A stretch of 46,024 nt of DNA from NCBI GenBank assembly GCA_946413585.1, contig CAMKLG010000020.1, positions 1 through 46,024 on the forward strand, given 5' to 3'. This stretch comes from an uncultured Bacteroidales bacterium (GTDB lineage: Bacteria; Bacteroidota; Bacteroidia; Bacteroidales; WCHB1-69). The position numbers were made by a program, and so were the translations under genes. Below the pieces are notes generated by a model that saw nothing but the letters and a program-made list of their open reading frames with translations, was not told the origin of the DNA and did not search any database. Positions 36,401 to 46,003 of the stretch are shown piece after piece (positions within the stretch are counted from its first letter, which is position 1; each line of letters starts with the position of its first letter).

Positions 36401-37950
36401 TGCACGCTGACCACACTGGAATCATTCCAGGACAATGACGACGGCTTATACTGCAAGATATAACCGTCGGCACCTTCGGAAGATTCCCAAACGATGGTGG
36501 CAGATTGCGAAGTGACAATCGCCGCCGTCAGGTTGGAGGGAGTCACACACAGCATCTCGGAAACATGTACATTCGAGACCGCCACACTCGGCGGCGTTCC
36601 TGTCGTCTCGTCATTCTTCCACAAGAAAACAACCTGAATTTGTCCGCCAGGCACCGGATTGACCAGATTGTCTTCCACATGGAGGACGCCATTGGTCAAA
36701 TTCAACTTATATGGATAAGCCGGAGAACCGGTTTGGCCAATATACTCGCTGAAATCAAAAGCATTGACCGAGTAATTGTATTTTGCATAGTTGACAGGAT
36801 AGGTAGCGGCAGAATATTGCACATCGGCAGGGGCCACAAACACCTTCAAGAAATCGAAATAGCTTTCTCCGCCAATTTGCACATCAAAAGAGAGTCGGAT
36901 AATTTCAGAATTGCTTGTATTGAAGATTTTTCTAGCAGAAACCACTGAAAATTGAGCACTGTCGTATATAGCATTCGCACCGTCAGAAGTGACAAACAAC
37001 GCGCTGGTAGTCGGAAGGTTAGCAGGATTGCCTATCTTCCATTGATTGTGACAAGTTCCATTAATCAACTCCCACTCCCCTTCGGTAATGGAAGAGAAGT
37101 TCGTGGAGTACGGCAGATTCACCGCATGCATCGTCGTGGTAAAATCCACAGCCACGTAAAGCATTGTATCACAAACTGCTGACACCTCGGCCGTGTAATG
37201 GGTTAACGGCGACAAATGGTGAATGTGAACAGTCATGTTTTCAGTGGTGTCTGTATATCTCCAGATGGTATCGTCCTCTGACTTATATCTGACAATGTAT
37301 CCGCCTTCGCTTATACCGAACCAAGAAAGGTCAACGGCTCCGTCCGTCACGTTAAGAACCGTCAACTGCTCTACCGGGAGACAATAATGCTGGACATTAT
37401 GGATGCTCACATTGTCCAAACGACAACCGTTGGCAACAGTGCCCATACCTATAGCTGTGAATCTCAACTGAATACGAGTCAATCCTTCAGGCAGTTGCAA
37501 AGAGTCTTTCTTCCAAGAGTTGATATTGTCCGTATAAGTTCTGAGCAGAATCCACGAAGAGTCTGCACCCGCACTCATATTGCGATAATAGATGGAAAGC
37601 TGATCCCCAACGCCGCTCCCCTCATAATCTGGACGCATCTGGTAAAAGCTGAGATAGGGATTCGTCACTGCGCTGATGTCAAGAATCGGGGAGATGGCAT
37701 GACAGGTGTAGTTGCCGAATTGGTGATAGATATATCCGAAAGGATTATGAGTCCAATTCGAGGTGCCGCTAGTGAGGTTCCAACAATCCACACCGTCGTC
37801 AAATGTCGCCATATAATGGTTCGTGTCGGTCACCACAATGCTGTCGCAAGCGTTGAGCACCATGTTCATCACGGGAAGAGCCGACACCTGCATCGGTGTC
37901 ACACGTATGAACACTGCCAATAAAATCAATACAGACAATAATTTTTTCAT
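33436..37950 (-). CDS. Giant T9SS surface protein with three tandem jelly-roll/FnIII blocks
   Basis: 1504 aa. Signal peptide at the N terminus (MKKLLSVLILLAVFIRV). The body has three long internal repeats, each starting with a jelly-roll domain that reads CWDL or CWNL, a Tyr/His-rich turn (YHQFGNYTCHAISPILDIS, and related strings), SFYQMRPDYEGSG, and YYR, followed by a Cys-led fibronectin-III module (CVTPSNLTAAIV, CRKPTDLVASNV) and a second jelly-roll domain with SFDVQ(I/V)GGES. A FnIII-like module with SRGFEWRASG and another (CDAPTGLDAA) precede the type A T9SS signal (VYPNPASDYLNIQ, DVYGKLIAVV, LANGMYFVRVTTEQGILTKPFVKK). No catalytic motif was seen. It is a paralogue of its neighbours, probably a surface adhesin. 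Confidence 0.88.
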   Translation of the reverse strand: MKKLLSVLILLAVFIRVTPMQVSALPVMNMVLNACDSIVVTDTNHYMATFDDGVDCWNLTSGTSNWTHNPFGYIYHQFGNYTCHAISPILDISAVTNPYLSFYQMRPDYEGSGVGDQLSIYYRNMSAGADSSWILLRTYTDNINSWKKDSLQLPEGLTRIQLRFTAIGMGTVANGCRLDNVSIHNVQHYCLPVEQLTVLNVTDGAVDLSWFGISEGGYIVRYKSEDDTIWRYTDTTENMTVHIHHLSPLTHYTAEVSAVCDTMLYVAVDFTTTMHAVNLPYSTNFSSITEGEWELINGTCHNQWKIGNPANLPTTSALFVTSDGANAIYDSAQFSVVSARKIFNTSNSEIIRLSFDVQIGGESYFDFLKVFVAPADVQYSAATYPVNYAKYNYSVNAFDFSEYIGQTGSPAYPYKLNLTNGVLHVEDNLVNPVPGGQIQVVFLWKNDETTGTPPSVAVSNVHVSEMLCVTPSNLTAAIVTSQSATIVWESSEGADGYILQYKPSSLSWNDSSVVSVHLENPYFSVTGILTPNTDYDVRVATDCGADTSLWATTTFTTICGVMNVTDEMPFVENFSVAPVCWDLNAGAEAWPYDQYAGNLHHTYGSYHISAISPILNIATVTNPMLRFSQKRPDYEGSAIADTMFVYYRSVHVTSDTAWHLLRTYPEYMNVWAEDSLILPHGLATIQLRFMVHGAGYDADGCYLDNVMVYNGTAGICPPVVQLAAQNLASTSALVTWTGFSENGYDVRYKVEGDTTWIEWGTTNDMGVQIDNLIPGHHYTVEVSSICDVMEYASLNFTTPLVADTLPFFTDFSNVAVGDWQLNNGICTNQWVIGTPNAASDDHALFISFDGSQAQYNPSEYSIVSAKKLFEAGDAESFLLSFDVQVGGESHYDYLKVFLSPEGVEYPASTTGTTYAASNYSTYAADFSDFLYQTGNQDFIYKLNLTEGNVLHVNLEMPNPAPGELMQLVFLWRNDDATGVQPGAIISNVSLVEHICRKPTDLVASNVGVTTATLTWNGDDDDDLYILQYKRAGQSWDAPGVTTVPVTGTSYVISSGLIQNTEYDVRVATNCLNDTSTWCMTSFTTECGVVIVTDNAPFEEDFVTYPTCWDLTSGSSPWSYSTHGQFIYHNYGDYTCDAISPVLDISAVTNPYLKCSHRHPDHGGSGITDSIKVYYRTSPTAPWVLIHSCSGPVVTWSTDSMALPNPTSTYQIKFTAIGMGSEANGCSVNDIFVYNLIQEEPTVATLGVQDVTHTSAVLVGVISNPDNMAILSRGFEWRASGSTCTQVSATGDTMVYNLTGLSQNTSYKFRAFVTTANGTSYGNEVTFRTLAPCDAPTGLDAARYEDGALTITWDDADVLGWNLQYRHESEAFSSATSTTNSYVIQEVLDNATYIIRVQAICSDNELSEWSDSLVVLTNSLPEYLKNNVLVYPNPASDYLNIQVTNEDIQVTSMEVYDVYGKLIAVVKENDHSSQARVNVSGLANGMYFVRVTTEQGILTKPFVKK

Positions 37951-38331
37951 CTCTTTATTTTTTTATTTTTTTTACGAAAGAGGCAACAAGCCACCGAAGA
38001 ACAACGTGAATGCTCCATATCCTAAAGAGGCCTCCCGAGTGCCCAAAAGCGCAACAGAAGCGCACATCACGAGCGCATCAAGTGCGTAAGTCTTTTCTTA
38101 CATTGCTAAAAATCAACAAGTTAAAGACTTATCTTCTTGCTAAACTGCAGGCAGTAAAAGTACAAAAAATATCCCTACATTCACTATAAAAAATACACTA
38201 TAAAAAAGGCCGCCCCAGAAATCCGGAACGACCTTTGCTTGATTTAAGGTTTAAGGTTGAGGGTTTAGAGTTTAGAGTTTAAGGGTAATCTCTAAACCTT
38301 AAACCCTCAACCTTAAACCTTAAACTCTAAA
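37951..38331. other. Intergenic region between two giant surface protein genes
   Basis: No gene. It holds a T-rich leader next to the 1504-aa start codon, a possible but imperfect - strand promoter (a TATTTTTTG near 38163), the terminator of the next gene (38202-38235), and a block of heptamers in inverted orientation (38239-38333). Confidence 0.7.
38202..38235 (-). terminator. Terminator of the 2470-aa protein gene
   Basis: On the - strand AAAGGTCG pairs with CGGCCTTT (one mismatch) around an inner CCGGA/TCTGG-like stem, and T residues follow. A near copy lies at 45878-45912 after the next gene of the same type. Confidence 0.75.
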
Positions 38332-38333
38332 CT
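38239..38333. repeat. Inverted heptamer block (TTTAAGG / CCTTAAA), ~13 units
   Basis: Left half: GGTTTAA, GGTTGAG, GGTTTAG, AGTTTAG, AGTTTAA units. Right half: CTAAACC, TTAAACC, CTCAACC, TTAAACC, TTAAACT, CTAAACT, roughly the reverse complement, meeting at TAATCT. It can form a long hairpin and runs into the stop codon of the 2470-aa gene. Confidence 0.85.
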
Positions 38334-41300
38334 ATTTTTTCACAAATCGCTTCGTCACCATACCCTGGTCGGTCTTCACGCGCACGAAATACATGCCGTT
38401 GGCCAGACCGGAAACGTTGATGCGGGTCATGTTGTCGATCACGTTAACCGTGTTGATCAATTTACCATAAACGTCGTAAAATTCCATTCCCCTAACGTTC
38501 ACGGCACCGTCAACTCGCACATCAACAAATTCCTTGGCGGGGTTCGGGTAGAGGGTCACGTTGCTTTCGAGGTAGCTGTTAACACCCACGAGCGTAGTCA
38601 CACTAATCGGTGCGGACCATTCGCTCTCGTCGCCTTCCTCACAGACAGCTTGCACTTGGATCTCATACGCGGTCTCCGGAGTGAGGTTGGAAATCGTGTA
38701 GGAGTTCGTAGAAGCGATGACGGTGGTTGAAGTACCGCCTTGAGGAGTATATTTCAGGTTCCATCTCAACACAGGAGCATTATCCCAACCAACCGTGATA
38801 CTTTCCGATTGAATATCCGTAGCAGTCAAGCCTGTAGGCACATCACACGGTTCGGGGGTGTCGCCAGGTAGCGTCGTGAAGGTCACTTCCTGACCATAGT
38901 GAGGACCGTTAGCGGTGACCACGAACGCACGATAGGTGACGCTCATATTGGGTGACAGTCCGGTAAGGGTGTGGCTCATCGGGTTGCCAGAAGCCACTAC
39001 GCCCGTGTAAGTACCGCCGTTGGTGGCTTTCCATTCGAAACCTTGCGTGTTAATGGTCACGTTGTCAGGGTTGCTGATTGTACCGTTCAACTTCGCCGTG
39101 GTTTGCGTGATATCCGACGCGGCGTCGGTGGTGACCGTCGGTTCATTGAGAGGTGCAGCCTCCGCCGTGGTGAAAGTGATCGGTTGTGAGAGCATCGAAG
39201 AGTCTGTACCGCAGAACGCCCTCACGGCCACTTGATATGAGGTATTGGGGGTCAACCCCGTCAATGTCAAGGAGTTGCCGCTGGTCGTCTGGTAATCCGT
39301 ACCCGTCGCAGAAGTGATGGTGACACCGTATGAATCAGCACTGCCAGTCCAATAGACCGTAGCGTTGTGATCGTCTATATTACTCACAAAGAGGTCGAGC
39401 GGCGTAGCACAGGTGATGGCGCGCAACTCAATATTATCCACGGCTGCCGGCGGATTGTTGTTATAGCTGGTATTTCTCCAGTGGAAAACCAAACGGTAAA
39501 TTCTGTCTCCATTGCCCATTTCCGTGAATTGGTCAGCGGAAATCACCATCTCCTGGTGCTGCCACGTATTATGCTGCGACAGCCAGTGTTCCGTGTGGTT
39601 AGGACCATAGTTGCCGGGCTGGGCGGCGGCATCGTGGTTGACTCCATTCACCGTCGGAGGATTGCTGCCCGGAGTGAGCGTCACCACAGCAGGATCCAAC
39701 CAATAGACACGCAGGAATTCATAGTTGTACAGCCCGCCTTGTGCTTTCCAGTCGAAGGAGAGCAACAGTTCGGTAGTACCGTCGGGAACTAACACGTCGC
39801 GATACGCATACACGCGGGATTCGCTGCCTTGGTAGGTGTTCGATGCACCACCGTCATTGGAGATGTACAGGCCGTTGGCACCGCCGATGGTGGTGTTCAC
39901 GTCGCTGCCAGCATTCGTAGGTGCTCCGATGTACCATTTGTTGGTTTGCGTGCCATTGAGAATGCCCCATTGGATGTTGTCGGTGGCATCCTCGAAATCA
40001 GTGGTATAAGGCAGCGTAGTCGGGAGCGTCGTGGTGGTAAAAGTAACCGTCATCGTCTGATCGTCACCAGGAACGCCATTACACAGGGTCACCACATACA
40101 CTTCGTAGGTGGTATTAGCGGTAAGGCCTGAAATCACATTTCCAGTAGTAGAGGTCACATTTTGGCTACTCCAAGCATTTTCAGATCCAACAGGGCGATA
40201 ATAGACCACCCACGCGTTGTGACTGACATCACCGTCGGTGAAGGAGACCTCAGCACTGTTGTCAACCACATTATCGACTGTAACAGAGTTGGCATCGGGG
40301 GCAGAGCAGTCGGGGATAATCTCCACGATGAAATCGTCCATGTTCCAGCCAGAAGAGGTATTGGAACCCGTGTAGAGAAGGGCGATTCTGCCGGAAGCAG
40401 CTTGCACGCCGCTGAAGTTGAACGGACCCATGAAAGCGCCGTTGCCACCGGAAGAGGAACCGCGATCACCCGGAACACCGGCATCCATCAGCGGTTCGAA
40501 AGTGGAGGTGTCGCTGATGTCTGTAATCACACCGACAATGGCGTTGGTGGTGCCAGAGCCGAATTTCGTAGCCCAGAAGGACATACGCAACTCGTGGATA
40601 TCGTTGGTGAACTCAGGCAACACCAGCATGTTGGTGTAACCCTTGAATTCGACGGTGTTGCCGCCGGAATGGGCAGCTTCGCCATAATTTCTGAGGACGT
40701 AGGGATAGAAACTGCTGCCGCTTGTATAAACGACAGGCGTTTCCCAACACACTAACGAAGCACTGGCGTAACCCTCGAAATCTTCAGTCCACGGGTTATC
40801 CTCCGTCACAGTATAAGCACCGCAAGCAGTGGTGAAATTCGCCTCAGTCCAGTAGCTGAAATCGCCATCACAGATAGAGCGCATACGCACTTTGTAGGCG
40901 GTGTTGCCATTCAAACCGGTAATCACCTCCGACATGGAAGTGACCGTGCCCATGCTGATCCAGTTGGTATCAGAGAGCGGGCGATACGCCATCTCCCATG
41001 CCGATTCCTGATATCCAGCCACCCAGTTCACCGTGGCACTATTGCTGGTAATGGCGGTGATGTTCATATTCGGAGCCACACAAGTCGTGGTGTTGTCGCA
41101 AGGAGAACCAAAGATCACGTTGTTGCGAGATGTGGTGGTACCTGACGTGCCACTGGAAGGCGTGGATGAGGTGCTGTACGCGCTGGCATCCTGATAGATG
41201 TAGCGGGAAGCCGTGAACGGAGCCGTATGCGTGCGCCACGTGTTGCCCGATTGCCAACTGCCTGTCATATCCAACACAATCAACAGCAAGTTGTCTGTGC

Positions 41301-44300
41301 CATTGTAATAAAACGGGGTGGAGAATTCGAAGGTATTCAGCCCGGCATGCAGCTGTTGTGCCGTATCAAACACCAATTCTGCAGCAGAAGCGTCGATCCA
41401 ATCGGAAGCGCTGGTAGCAGAAGTGTGCATCATGTAAATCTTATAGGTACGGTTCACGGAGTAGTTTGCCATATCGAACGTCACCGATTCAATATTTCTC
41501 GGCGCCCCCATCTCTTCAGAGAAGAAAAGCTGCTGCGTATAAGAATAGTTGTATAAGCCGTAGGAAGGCAAGTAGTTATTCGTAGCAGTACCTTCTCCGA
41601 TGGTCACATCGCCGCCCACCAAACAGTTAGTACGGAAAGTCACCATCTGCCAGTCGCCAGCAGAAGCATTGTCGCAGTTCGGGCGCACGCGCACATCATA
41701 GTAAGTAGCGTAATCCAAACCTCCTAACAGATAGGGAGATGCCGCGATATTATTCACAGTAGTCCATGCCTCCGTGCCACTCTCGGCATATTCGAGCGTG
41801 TAGCTATCCACCGTTCCGAAAGGACCGTCTGTCCAAGAGAAGAGGGCAGAAGAGGTTGAAATGTCGGAAACTTCCAGATCATTGATCGGCGAGCAAGCCG
41901 GCTCGTAGTCAATCACCACATCGTCAATGTAAAATCCACAGCTCGAAGCGTAGGAGACACGGAAAGCGACATACTTGCCCGTGCCTTGGTAGCTGCTGAG
42001 GCTCACAAACTGCTCAGCGTATGCGTAAGTATTCATCGCGGAAAGGTCGATGGTGTCGATCGGCTCGAAGGTGGTATCGTCATCCTTGTCGGTCATCACA
42101 CCCACTTCCAACGTACCAGAAGAACCTGTTCTGCAAGCCCAGAAGTTCACCATCAACTGGCTCACGTTTAGACTCTGATCCAACTCAGGCGCGATGGCGA
42201 TGTTGTAGCAGTCGGTGGTATGATGGAAATCCAGGAAGTGCGTGCCGCTGTGGGCATACGAATTGTTGGGAACATAGACATAGTGCGCCGGATTGGAAGC
42301 GAAACGGCTCCAACAAAGGATGTAGTTGTCTTGAGAAGTGGAATAGATTCCCGTCTCAAAATCTTCAGAATAAGGCAGTTCCACAATCGGACCACATTCG
42401 GTGCGGAAGGAGGTGCTGATCGACGTGCTGACGAATCCAACGCCGCAGTCAGACCATACATAGAGATCATATTCCGTGTTCGGGTTCAAACCAGTGACGG
42501 TGTAAGTCGTATCGTTGGCCGTTTCAAGCGTGCCTTCACCGGGTTCAAAGCCCATCGGACCATATTCCACAAACCAACCCGTTGCAGTACCGACTTCAGA
42601 CCAATGAACGGTCACCGTTTCGGAAGTGGTTTCATCCACCACCAAATCCACAGGGTGAGCGCACACTGGAATGTAATCCAACGTCACATCATCCAAACGG
42701 AAGTTGTGACCAGCATTGCCATTACTGACACGGAAAGCAACATACTGGCCATAACCCATGTAGTTTTCCATAGAATATTCAATTAGATTGTATTGATTCA
42801 CCACTTGAGGATGAATGGTGTCGAGCGTTTCGAAAGTAGAAGGATCATTTTTGTCGGTCATCACGCCAAGTTCAAGGATAGCCGTGGAGGAAGCGGAAGT
42901 GTTTTTCACCCAGAAGGAAATCTCCAATTCGCTCAAGCTGATACTTTCATCTACTTTCGGCATGATGGCGATATTCACAACACCAGAACCGTCATCAAAC
43001 CTCAACATACCCGACAAAGAGTGCGCGGAAGAACTTGTACTATAATATACTGGACTGCTAGCATTGTTGGTATAGCGATCCCAGCAATAGATGTAGGCAT
43101 CTTCGCCTGAACCATAGTTATCGTCACCGTCAAAATTCTGAACATAAGGAAGATCCATAATGGGTTCGCACTCAGTGCGGAAGCTCACAGCCTCCGTCGG
43201 AATGCTCTCTTCGTTGTTGCCACAGATGGCACGCACACGCACTTGATACACCGTGTTGGCATCCAAACCGTAAATCGTATAAGTAGAACCCGTGACCATA
43301 CCCGAAAGAATCCAGTCTTCTTCACCTGCAGCTCTGTACTCAACCTCGGCATTCTGTGTGGAATTGGGGTTGAACCATGAAATCTCGGCAGAGTAAGCAT
43401 CCACATTGCCCACAACCAATGTATTCGGACGAATACAGCTGCTCATGTCGCAATAGATGAAACGGATATTGTTCACATTGCTGGAAGCCGTACCACTCAC
43501 GTCCGGATTAAACGGGTCGTAGGTGGAAGCATCACGATACACATAACGTGACATATTGGTCGTATTCGCATCACTGTGCGTGTAGAACTTGTTGCTACTG
43601 TTGGAGTAAGAACCCGTGTGATCCAACACGGCCACAAGGATGTTGTCGGTACCGTTATAAGAGAAGTTCTGGTTGAACAGGAGTTCAAACCAGTAATCCG
43701 TACCGGAATTGTTCAACGCCGTTTGTCCAGAATAGACTTGCGTGAAGGTAATGCCATTTTCATCGGACGGAAGTATCCAGCCCGCGGACAAGTTCAGTGA
43801 ATCGGGCACATGAGCCAGATAAATGTCCAAATTGCGCGTCAAAGAGGTGGACAAGAAGTATTGGAAAGCGATGGCACTAAAATCCTGAGCTTCATTATTC
43901 AGCTGCGAAGCAGGGATAATTTGCTGAGTGTAAGAGTAGTTGTAATAGGTTTGAGTCGGGAAATAGTTGCCTTGCGTGCTGGCTGTCCCCTCTCCTACCG
44001 TTACGGGAATCGGTGAATTACACGGCGTGACGAAGTTCTTATACACTGTATCACTGCCGTAACCATCTGTACAGACGGTATATACACCCACTCTATAGGC
44101 TGTATTCTCCGACAAGCCTGTCAACATGTAGCTGAGATCCTGAGTGGTGTATTCCCATTCGGCTTCCGTAGCAACCTCACGCATAACAACATGGTATTCA
44201 GAAAGTTCACCATTGTCATGAGCCGTCCAGGTCACCGTGGCATTAGTACCATTGATATTGGAGACGGCAAGGTTGTGCACATGCGTGCACGTGAGGGCAT

Positions 44301-45744
44301 CCGTGAGATTGATTACCACGTTGGTAGAAAGGCCCACAGAGGTCACCACAATGGGTGTGGTACCGTAAGTGAACTCTCCATAAACTAACGAATCATTCAC
44401 ATAGACACTCGCCACGCGCCAACCATCGTCCGGATAGACCGTCAACGTCACCTCGTCGCCACTACCACAAGGCACGGTAGTCGTTTCCGGGGTCACCGTG
44501 CCATGCACCTGGCCGTCCGAGGAGGCGGCCACCGTGGCGGTAACGGGTGTCTGTTGGAGGGTGGTCACCGTGGCTGAATGCGTGACACTCACACCGTTTG
44601 CCGTACCCACCACCGTATAAGTCGTGGTCGCGGAAGGATTCACGACAATGCTTTCGGTCGTTTCGCCCGTATTCCACAAATAAGAATCATAACCTACCGC
44701 CGTCAACGTCACAGACTCGTTCTGGCAGATCGTAATCGCCGCAGGGGAAATACCCGGGACAAACGCGAGAACCGGGAAGCCATTGTTAATACCCACATCC
44801 ATCTTGAAGGCACTGCCCAACGCGGCAACAAAGCTTTCCGTTTGCATATTTTCATCAGACAACACTGTAGCACTCTTTCCTGAGCTATAGGTAGTAGAGA
44901 CATCACTGTAAGAGTTGTTGAGACTGAACTTTCCGTTGTCGGCATGAGCGAGGACACCGCCATACTTCATGGTGCTGCCATCTGGCACTGGGTCAATCGT
45001 GCCTGCAAAATAAACATTGGTAGTATTGACCTTTTGCGAATTACCTGCTATACCACCGATATATTTACCAGACAAATATCCAGTTACGGCACAATTCGTG
45101 AAATAGGTCCAGTAAGAACCATACTCCATTTGCCAGTTTCCGCCAAGCAAACCACCATTGTTATTACCGCCAGTGGCAACCACACGGCAGTTAATAGCCA
45201 TACAATTGGAGACATACACATTACCGCTGTTCAGCGTGTATCCAATCAAAGTGCCAGACATACCTTTGGCCTTCACAACTGGATTCACCAACACCAAAGA
45301 ATCAATGGTGCAAGGATATTGCACACACCCGAACAGACCCGCCTGGAAATAGGCCGTTTTTTCACAATACAGGTTATAGATGATGTGGCCGTGCCCATTG
45401 AAGGTGCCCGAGAAGGCGTATGCGGAAGAATTGTTGGTGGCCTCTTGGTCGGCCGTCGCATCCCCACCGATGGGAATCCAATTGTAGGTGGAGTCGTTGT
45501 CCGCATTCAACCAAATGTCCGCCGTCAGATTCAAGGTAACCCCCGAAAAGTTGGTGGTCTGGCTGGTCATCAATGCCGCCACCCCCGCCAGTTGCTCCGG
45601 CGTGGAAATGTCGAATGAGGTTTGGGTCGCATCGTACCACGAAATGTCCGCAGTACCATCCCAAATCGTCTGCGCCTGCGCACGTGGCAAACTGCCAAAC
45701 ACTGCCATCAGGCAAATCATTGTCAATTGTAAAAACTGTTTCAT
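38332..45744 (-). CDS. Giant T9SS surface protein with GLUG-like N-terminal domain and FnIII repeats
   Basis: 2470 aa. Signal peptide (MKQFLQLTMICLMAVFGSLPRAQAQ). Residues ~25-330 look like a GLUG-type right-handed beta helix (FSGTFNGHGHIIYNL, AGLFGCV, NNGGLLGG, YIGGIAGNS). An Ig-like segment follows (ICQNESVTLTAVGYDSYLWN). The rest alternates Cys-led fibronectin-III modules and jelly-roll domains; two domains share the signature VGEGTAS...YYNYSYTQQ and IGEGTAT...LYNYSYTQQ, showing internal duplication. The end is a type A T9SS signal (TLYPNPAKEFVDVR, DVYGKLINTV, LANGMYFVRVKTDQGMVTKRFVKK). No catalytic motif was recognised. Promoter boxes lie at 45798-45826. Likely a surface adhesin. Confidence 0.88.
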   Translation of the reverse strand: MKQFLQLTMICLMAVFGSLPRAQAQTIWDGTADISWYDATQTSFDISTPEQLAGVAALMTSQTTNFSGVTLNLTADIWLNADNDSTYNWIPIGGDATADQEATNNSSAYAFSGTFNGHGHIIYNLYCEKTAYFQAGLFGCVQYPCTIDSLVLVNPVVKAKGMSGTLIGYTLNSGNVYVSNCMAINCRVVATGGNNNGGLLGGNWQMEYGSYWTYFTNCAVTGYLSGKYIGGIAGNSQKVNTTNVYFAGTIDPVPDGSTMKYGGVLAHADNGKFSLNNSYSDVSTTYSSGKSATVLSDENMQTESFVAALGSAFKMDVGINNGFPVLAFVPGISPAAITICQNESVTLTAVGYDSYLWNTGETTESIVVNPSATTTYTVVGTANGVSVTHSATVTTLQQTPVTATVAASSDGQVHGTVTPETTTVPCGSGDEVTLTVYPDDGWRVASVYVNDSLVYGEFTYGTTPIVVTSVGLSTNVVINLTDALTCTHVHNLAVSNINGTNATVTWTAHDNGELSEYHVVMREVATEAEWEYTTQDLSYMLTGLSENTAYRVGVYTVCTDGYGSDTVYKNFVTPCNSPIPVTVGEGTASTQGNYFPTQTYYNYSYTQQIIPASQLNNEAQDFSAIAFQYFLSTSLTRNLDIYLAHVPDSLNLSAGWILPSDENGITFTQVYSGQTALNNSGTDYWFELLFNQNFSYNGTDNILVAVLDHTGSYSNSSNKFYTHSDANTTNMSRYVYRDASTYDPFNPDVSGTASSNVNNIRFIYCDMSSCIRPNTLVVGNVDAYSAEISWFNPNSTQNAEVEYRAAGEEDWILSGMVTGSTYTIYGLDANTVYQVRVRAICGNNEESIPTEAVSFRTECEPIMDLPYVQNFDGDDNYGSGEDAYIYCWDRYTNNASSPVYYSTSSSAHSLSGMLRFDDGSGVVNIAIMPKVDESISLSELEISFWVKNTSASSTAILELGVMTDKNDPSTFETLDTIHPQVVNQYNLIEYSMENYMGYGQYVAFRVSNGNAGHNFRLDDVTLDYIPVCAHPVDLVVDETTSETVTVHWSEVGTATGWFVEYGPMGFEPGEGTLETANDTTYTVTGLNPNTEYDLYVWSDCGVGFVSTSISTSFRTECGPIVELPYSEDFETGIYSTSQDNYILCWSRFASNPAHYVYVPNNSYAHSGTHFLDFHHTTDCYNIAIAPELDQSLNVSQLMVNFWACRTGSSGTLEVGVMTDKDDDTTFEPIDTIDLSAMNTYAYAEQFVSLSSYQGTGKYVAFRVSYASSCGFYIDDVVIDYEPACSPINDLEVSDISTSSALFSWTDGPFGTVDSYTLEYAESGTEAWTTVNNIAASPYLLGGLDYATYYDVRVRPNCDNASAGDWQMVTFRTNCLVGGDVTIGEGTATNNYLPSYGLYNYSYTQQLFFSEEMGAPRNIESVTFDMANYSVNRTYKIYMMHTSATSASDWIDASAAELVFDTAQQLHAGLNTFEFSTPFYYNGTDNLLLIVLDMTGSWQSGNTWRTHTAPFTASRYIYQDASAYSTSSTPSSGTSGTTTSRNNVIFGSPCDNTTTCVAPNMNITAITSNSATVNWVAGYQESAWEMAYRPLSDTNWISMGTVTSMSEVITGLNGNTAYKVRMRSICDGDFSYWTEANFTTACGAYTVTEDNPWTEDFEGYASASLVCWETPVVYTSGSSFYPYVLRNYGEAAHSGGNTVEFKGYTNMLVLPEFTNDIHELRMSFWATKFGSGTTNAIVGVITDISDTSTFEPLMDAGVPGDRGSSSGGNGAFMGPFNFSGVQAASGRIALLYTGSNTSSGWNMDDFIVEIIPDCSAPDANSVTVDNVVDNSAEVSFTDGDVSHNAWVVYYRPVGSENAWSSQNVTSTTGNVISGLTANTTYEVYVVTLCNGVPGDDQTMTVTFTTTTLPTTLPYTTDFEDATDNIQWGILNGTQTNKWYIGAPTNAGSDVNTTIGGANGLYISNDGGASNTYQGSESRVYAYRDVLVPDGTTELLLSFDWKAQGGLYNYEFLRVYWLDPAVVTLTPGSNPPTVNGVNHDAAAQPGNYGPNHTEHWLSQHNTWQHQEMVISADQFTEMGNGDRIYRLVFHWRNTSYNNNPPAAVDNIELRAITCATPLDLFVSNIDDHNATVYWTGSADSYGVTITSATGTDYQTTSGNSLTLTGLTPNTSYQVAVRAFCGTDSSMLSQPITFTTAEAAPLNEPTVTTDAASDITQTTAKLNGTISNPDNVTINTQGFEWKATNGGTYTGVVASGNPMSHTLTGLSPNMSVTYRAFVVTANGPHYGQEVTFTTLPGDTPEPCDVPTGLTATDIQSESITVGWDNAPVLRWNLKYTPQGGTSTTVIASTNSYTISNLTPETAYEIQVQAVCEEGDESEWSAPISVTTLVGVNSYLESNVTLYPNPAKEFVDVRVDGAVNVRGMEFYDVYGKLINTVNVIDNMTRINVSGLANGMYFVRVKTDQGMVTKRFVKK

Positions 45745-45797
45745 AATACTATAAATTTAAGTTTATCTCTCTCTTCTTTCATGCTGTTTCCAGCCCG

Positions 45798-45826
45798 CAA
45801 ATATACTTTTTTTATTACCTGCCAAA
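45798..45826 (-). promoter_or_regulatory. Bacteroidetes promoter (-7 and -33 boxes) for the 2470-aa protein
   Basis: On the - strand a TTTG (-33 type) at 45823-45826 and TATATTTG (TAnnTTTG, -7 type) at 45798-45805 are 17 nt apart. The ATG lies 53 nt further on. This is the best promoter match in the window. Confidence 0.6.
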
Positions 45827-45877
45827 GATTAACAAATACCCCTTATTATTTGGCAAAAAGTTCGGTTTTCTTCTACT

Positions 45878-45912
45878 AAAAAAGGCCGCCCCGAAATTCC
45901 GGAACGGCCTTT
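45878..45912 (-). terminator. Terminator of the gene entering at the right edge
   Basis: On the - strand AAAGGCCG and CGGCCTTT form a perfect outer stem around an inner CCGG-type stem, then T residues. It is a near copy of 38202-38235. Confidence 0.8.
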
Positions 45913-45917
45913 GCTTG

Positions 45918-46003
45918 ATTTAAGGTTGAGGGTTTAAGGGTTAAGGTTTAAGGTTTAGAGTTTAAGGGCAATCTCTAAACCTTAAACCTTAAACTCTAAA
46001 CTA
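45918..46003. repeat. Inverted heptamer block (TTTAAGG / CCTTAAA), second copy
   Basis: Same build as 38239-38333: GGTTGAG, GGTTTAA, AGGTTTA-type units, a turn at GCAATCT, then CTAAACC, TTAAACC, TTAAACT, CTAAACT. Unit number and order differ from the first copy, as expected for repeat slippage. Confidence 0.85.

Noticed and set aside
38239..38333. Possible CRISPR array because of regular short repeats
   Set aside because: Units are 7 nt, degenerate, contiguous and without spacers; no cas genes are present.
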